From NCBI GenBank assembly GCA_021778935.1, contig JAJYBQ010000083.1, positions 1 to 9,099 of the forward strand: DNA of 9,099 nt, in the 5' to 3' direction. This DNA comes from Pseudomonadota bacterium (lineage in GTDB: Bacteria; Pseudomonadota; Gammaproteobacteria; Burkholderiales; Burkholderiaceae). A program made the position numbers and the translations under genes. Below the pieces are notes generated by a model. It saw only the letters and a program-made list of their open reading frames with translations, did no database searches and was not told where the DNA came from. Below are positions 7,214 to 9,099 of this stretch, piece by piece; the stretch's first letter is position 1; each line of letters begins with the position of its first letter.

Positions 7214-8638
7214 TCAATACCGGTAGTGCTCCGGCTTGTACGGCCCATCCTTCCCGACGCCGATGTAGCGCGCCTGCGCATCGGTGAGTTCGGTGAGTTG
7301 CGCGGCCAGCTTCCGCAACTGCAGGCGGGCGACCTTCTCGTCGAGCTTCTTCGGCAGCACATACACGCCCACCGGGTATTGCTCGGTGTTGGTGAACAGT
7401 TCGATCTGCGCGATCACCTGGTTGGCGAACGAGGAACTCATGACATAGCTCGGGTGGCCGGTGGCACAGCCGAGGTTGACCAGCCGCCCTTCGGCCAGCA
7501 GGATGATGCGCTTGCCATCGGGGAAGATGATGTGATCGACTTGCGGCTTGATGTTTTCCCAGGCGTACTGCTTGAGCGAGGCGACATCGATCTCGCTATC
7601 GAAGTGCCCGATGTTGCACACGATCGCCTGATCCTTCATGCGCTTCATGTGCTCGTGCCCGATGACGTGGAAGTTGCCGGTCGCGGTGACGAAAATGTCG
7701 GCCTTGTCCGCCGCCCCCTCCATGGTGACGACGCGATATCCTTCCATCGCCGCCTGCAGGGCGCAGATCGGATCGATTTCGGTGACCCACACCTGCGCCG
7801 CCAGCGCACGCAGCGCCTGCGCGCAACCCTTGCCGACGTCACCGTAGCCGCAGACGACGGCGATCTTGCCCGCCACCATGACGTCGGTTGCACGCTTGAT
7901 GCCATCGACCAGCGATTCGCGACAGCCGTAGAGATTGTCGAACTTGCTCTTGGTCACCGAGTCATTGACGTTGATCGCCGGAAACTTCAGGCTGCCGTCC
8001 TTGGCCATCTGGTAGAGCCGCTTCACGCCGGTCGTGGTTTCTTCGGTCACGCCCTTGATCTGTGCCAGGCGCGTCGAATACCAGTGCGGCGCGGTCTTCA
8101 GACGCGCGGCGATCGACGCGAACAGCGCTTCCTCCTCCTCATTGCCCGGATGCGAGATCACCGACGCATCGGTCTCCGCCTGCGCCCCCAGATGCAGCAG
8201 CAGCGTCGCGTCGCCGCCGTCGTCGAGGATCATGTTGGTGTGCCCGCCGTCGGGCCACTCGAAGATGCGATGGGTGTAGTCCCAGTACTCCTCGACCGTC
8301 TCCGCCTTGCGCGCAAACACCGGCACGCCGGTCGCGGCGATGGCCGCGGCGGCGTGATCCTGGGTCGAAAAGATGTTGCAGGAGGCCCAGCGCACCTCCG
8401 CGCCCAGCGCACCCAAGGTCTCGATCAGTACCGCCGTCTGGATCGTCATGTGCAACGAGCCGGTGATCCGCGCGCCCCGCAGCGGCTTTTGTGCGGCGTA
8501 CTCGTCGCGGATCGCCATCAGACCCGGCATCTCGGTCTCGGCGATGCGGATTTCCTTGCGTCCCCAGTCGGCAAGGCTCAGGTCGGCAACGGCGTAATCG
8601 ATGGAAGAGGATGAATCGGATTGCAACACGGCGCTCAT
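7214..8638 (-). CDS. ahcY: S-adenosylhomocysteine hydrolase (adenosylhomocysteinase)
   Basis: NAD-dependent cytosolic tetramer that reversibly splits SAH into homocysteine and adenosine, relieving product inhibition of methyltransferases. The 474-residue product is the long bacterial type with an insert of about 40 residues relative to the human enzyme, in the region after [11 protein letters not shown]. Key features: [11 protein letters not shown] with H63; [13 protein letters not shown] with K230 and D234 (human K186 and D190) and C239 following; the NAD-binding GYGDVGKG at 264-271; [49 protein letters not shown]; and the C-terminal [10 protein letters not shown], whose K468 and Y472 reach into the neighbouring subunit's NAD site in known structures. 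ATG 8638 is chosen because a strong AAAGGAGGG lies 7 bases upstream and the family N-terminus follows; the open frame further upstream (to 8761) runs through the riboswitch and is non-coding. It leads the unit containing metF and is under SAH riboswitch control. Confidence 0.98.
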   Translation of the reverse strand: MSAVLQSDSSSSIDYAVADLSLADWGRKEIRIAETEMPGLMAIRDEYAAQKPLRGARITGSLHMTIQTAVLIETLGALGAEVRWASCNIFSTQDHAAAAIAATGVPVFARKAETVEEYWDYTHRIFEWPDGGHTNMILDDGGDATLLLHLGAQAETDASVISHPGNEEEEALFASIAARLKTAPHWYSTRLAQIKGVTEETTTGVKRLYQMAKDGSLKFPAINVNDSVTKSKFDNLYGCRESLVDGIKRATDVMVAGKIAVVCGYGDVGKGCAQALRALAAQVWVTEIDPICALQAAMEGYRVVTMEGAADKADIFVTATGNFHVIGHEHMKRMKDQAIVCNIGHFDSEIDVASLKQYAWENIKPQVDHIIFPDGKRIILLAEGRLVNLGCATGHPSYVMSSSFANQVIAQIELFTNTEQYPVGVYVLPKKLDEKVARLQLRKLAAQLTELTDAQARYIGVGKDGPYKPEHYRY

Positions 8639-8675
8639 GCTCGCGCCCTCCTTTCGTCGAAGCAGGTTCGCGAGC
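8639..8675 (-). promoter_or_regulatory. Putative anti-Shine-Dalgarno stem (riboswitch expression platform)
   Basis: On the minus strand GCTCGCG (8675-8669) is the exact reverse complement of CGCGAGC (8645-8639), which directly abuts the ahcY ATG. The 7-bp stem would enclose the Shine-Dalgarno in a 23-base loop. Its 5' arm shares bases 8675-8672 with the strand needed for the SAH-bound pseudoknot, so the two pairings exclude each other. This fits an ON switch: SAH binding frees the ribosome-binding site. The pairing is seen; the mechanism is inferred. Confidence 0.6.
8646..8654 (-). promoter_or_regulatory. Strong ribosome-binding site of ahcY
   Basis: The minus strand reads AAAGGAGGG, nearly a full complement to the 16S rRNA 3' end, with 7 bases to the ATG at 8638. 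It is the best Shine-Dalgarno in the window and decides the ahcY start. Confidence 0.9.
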
Positions 8676-8799
8676 GCCGTTGCACAACTTCCGCGCACCA
8701 AGGCCGGGGAATCCCCGAGCCGAACCGGGCGGAAGCCGCTTCGAGCCTGGCCCCAGTGCACGGATGGCCGTGCTCGCGGTCGCAGCGCTCCTCGAAACG
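8672..8799 (-). ncRNA. SAH riboswitch in the ahcY 5' leader
   Basis: The minus strand carries the conserved core of the SAH riboswitch class. CGAGGAGCGCTGCGAC begins at 8794; GCCAGGCTCGAA ends at 8740; AACGGCGCTC ends at 8672. P1 pairs 8799-8791 with 8745-8737: nine consecutive pairs with one G-U. A hairpin of GCACGG and CCGTGC caps the P2 region. The pseudoknot pairs GAGCGC (8790-8785) with GCGCTC (8677-8672). Between P1 and the 3' pseudoknot strand is a long variable insert closed by CTTCCGC (8735-8729) with GCGGAAG (8694-8688) and holding a CGGGG/CCCCG hairpin (8717-8705). Known members of this class switch ahcY on when SAH accumulates, which suits the gene directly downstream. Identification rests on sequence motifs and pairing worked out by eye, without a covariance search. 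Confidence 0.93.
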
Positions 8800-8808
8800 T
8801 AACCGGAG

Positions 8809-8814
8809 ATTATA
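8809..8814 (-). promoter_or_regulatory. Sigma-70 -10 box (TATAAT) of the ahcY transcription unit
   Basis: A perfect TATAAT on the minus strand lies 10 bases before the P1 helix of the riboswitch, so a start about 7 bases downstream (near 8802) would transcribe the whole aptamer. No good -35 hexamer is visible 16-18 bases upstream, where the sequence is the GC-rich arm of a hairpin; the promoter may need an activator or depend mainly on the -10. Confidence 0.75.
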
Positions 8815-8832
8815 CGGAGTCCGGCGCAGATT

Positions 8833-8854
8833 CCCGCCCCGCATCGCGGGCGGG
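8833..8854 (-). terminator. GC-rich hairpin after the upstream partial gene, probable terminator
   Basis: On the minus strand CCCGCCCGC (8854-8846) pairs with GCGGGGCGGG (8842-8833) around the loop GAT: nine G-C pairs with one bulged G. It starts 14 bases after the stop codon of the upstream gene. Only AATCTG follows, so the U-tract is missing and termination may be partial. The 3' arm occupies the -35 position of the ahcY promoter. Confidence 0.45.
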
Positions 8855-8868
8855 GCACGCCGCGCAGA

Positions 8869-9099
8869 TCATGCCGCGGACCTGCCGCGCAGGGCCGCCA
8901 ATGCCTCCGCCGCCCACACTTCGTCGATCCGGCGCAACCCCAGCCCGGCGGGATCCATGCGGCCAACGATCCGGTTTTGCGAACTGCGCTCGCCGAGATC
9001 GACAACCTCGGGGATGATCCGCATCTTCGCGTTCATGGAATAGAACACCTTGACCTTTGTCCGCAGGATGGCATCGGGGTTGCTGTCGACCACGACCCC
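8869..9099 (-). CDS. Unrecognised protein, C-terminal fragment
   Basis: The last 76 codons of a minus-strand gene that begins outside the window; the frame is open to base 9099 and stops at TGA 8871-8869. I do not recognise the family. The fragment reads as a mixed alpha/beta soluble segment: a VVVDSNPDAIL start, a likely strand in TKVKVFYSM, MRIIPEVVDLGE, then RIVGRMDPAGLGLRRIDEVW and a helical Ala-rich end. There is no membrane segment, no Cys and no repeated motif. Codon use and GC content look like those of its neighbours, so it is probably a genuine gene. The GTG at 9093 is in frame but is unlikely to be the start, as the frame continues upstream. A hairpin follows the stop, separating it from the ahcY unit. 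Confidence 0.7.
   Translation of the reverse strand, partial: GVVVDSNPDAILRTKVKVFYSMNAKMRIIPEVVDLGERSSQNRIVGRMDPAGLGLRRIDEVWAAEALAALRGRSAA

Noticed and set aside
8639..8761. N-terminal extension of AhcY
   Set aside because: It would run through the riboswitch, and the strong Shine-Dalgarno marks ATG 8638 as the start.
8672..8799. SAM riboswitch (SAM-I or SAM-II class)
   Set aside because: The conserved blocks and the placement before ahcY match the SAH class, and the SAM-class core motifs are absent.
1..9099. tRNA, rRNA, CRISPR array, insertion sequence, integron or phage signature
   Set aside because: No tRNA-like cloverleaf, regularly spaced repeat, transposase or integrase motif, or terminal inverted repeat pair was found on either strand.

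Overview
The window is GC-rich DNA from a proteobacterium, most likely a betaproteobacterium. The evidence is the LplT, Cca, Slt, MetF and AhcY proteins, all of proteobacterial type, and an S-adenosylhomocysteine (SAH) riboswitch in front of ahcY, an arrangement known from betaproteobacteria and pseudomonads. The genus cannot be fixed from the sequence alone. Gene order and content are those of an ordinary, compact chromosomal region. I see no insertion sequence, phage gene, tRNA, rRNA or CRISPR array.

Layout: a rightward gene fragment (1-453) is the C-terminus of an RND efflux pump. Everything else is on the minus strand. In transcription order from the right end: the C-terminus of an unrecognised protein (9099-8869) with a GC-rich hairpin after it; a regulatory region of about 230 bases (8868-8639) holding a -10 box, an SAH riboswitch and a strong ribosome-binding site; ahcY (8638-7214); a 133-base gap with two perfect hairpins and a near-direct repeat; metF (7080-6193), whose stop codon shares a base with the start of slt (6193-4025); a 100-base gap; then a compact trio: an NDUFA9-like SDR protein (3924-2950), lplT (about 2938-1694) and cca (1697-498), the last two overlapping by four bases. 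cca converges on the RND gene across a 44-base gap.

How the genes work together: AhcY removes SAH, the by-product of methylation, and gives homocysteine. MetF makes the 5-methyl-tetrahydrofolate used to remethylate homocysteine to methionine. The SAH riboswitch therefore controls the return half of the methyl cycle. slt (peptidoglycan turnover) is attached to metF by a TGATG junction, so it may receive riboswitch-controlled transcripts or coupled translation. The SDR-lplT-cca group combines a probable redox or quinone-associated protein, lysophospholipid recycling and tRNA 3'-end maturation. This looks like a housekeeping operon, not a pathway.

The points most worth a second look are: the riboswitch and its apparent ribosome-binding-site switch; a perfect 17-bp palindrome lying exactly on the SDR stop / lplT start junction; loss of the His-Asp pair in the HD domain of Cca together with a Gly/Lys/Glu-rich insert; and the metF-slt overlap. 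I found no convincing wholly new biological system.
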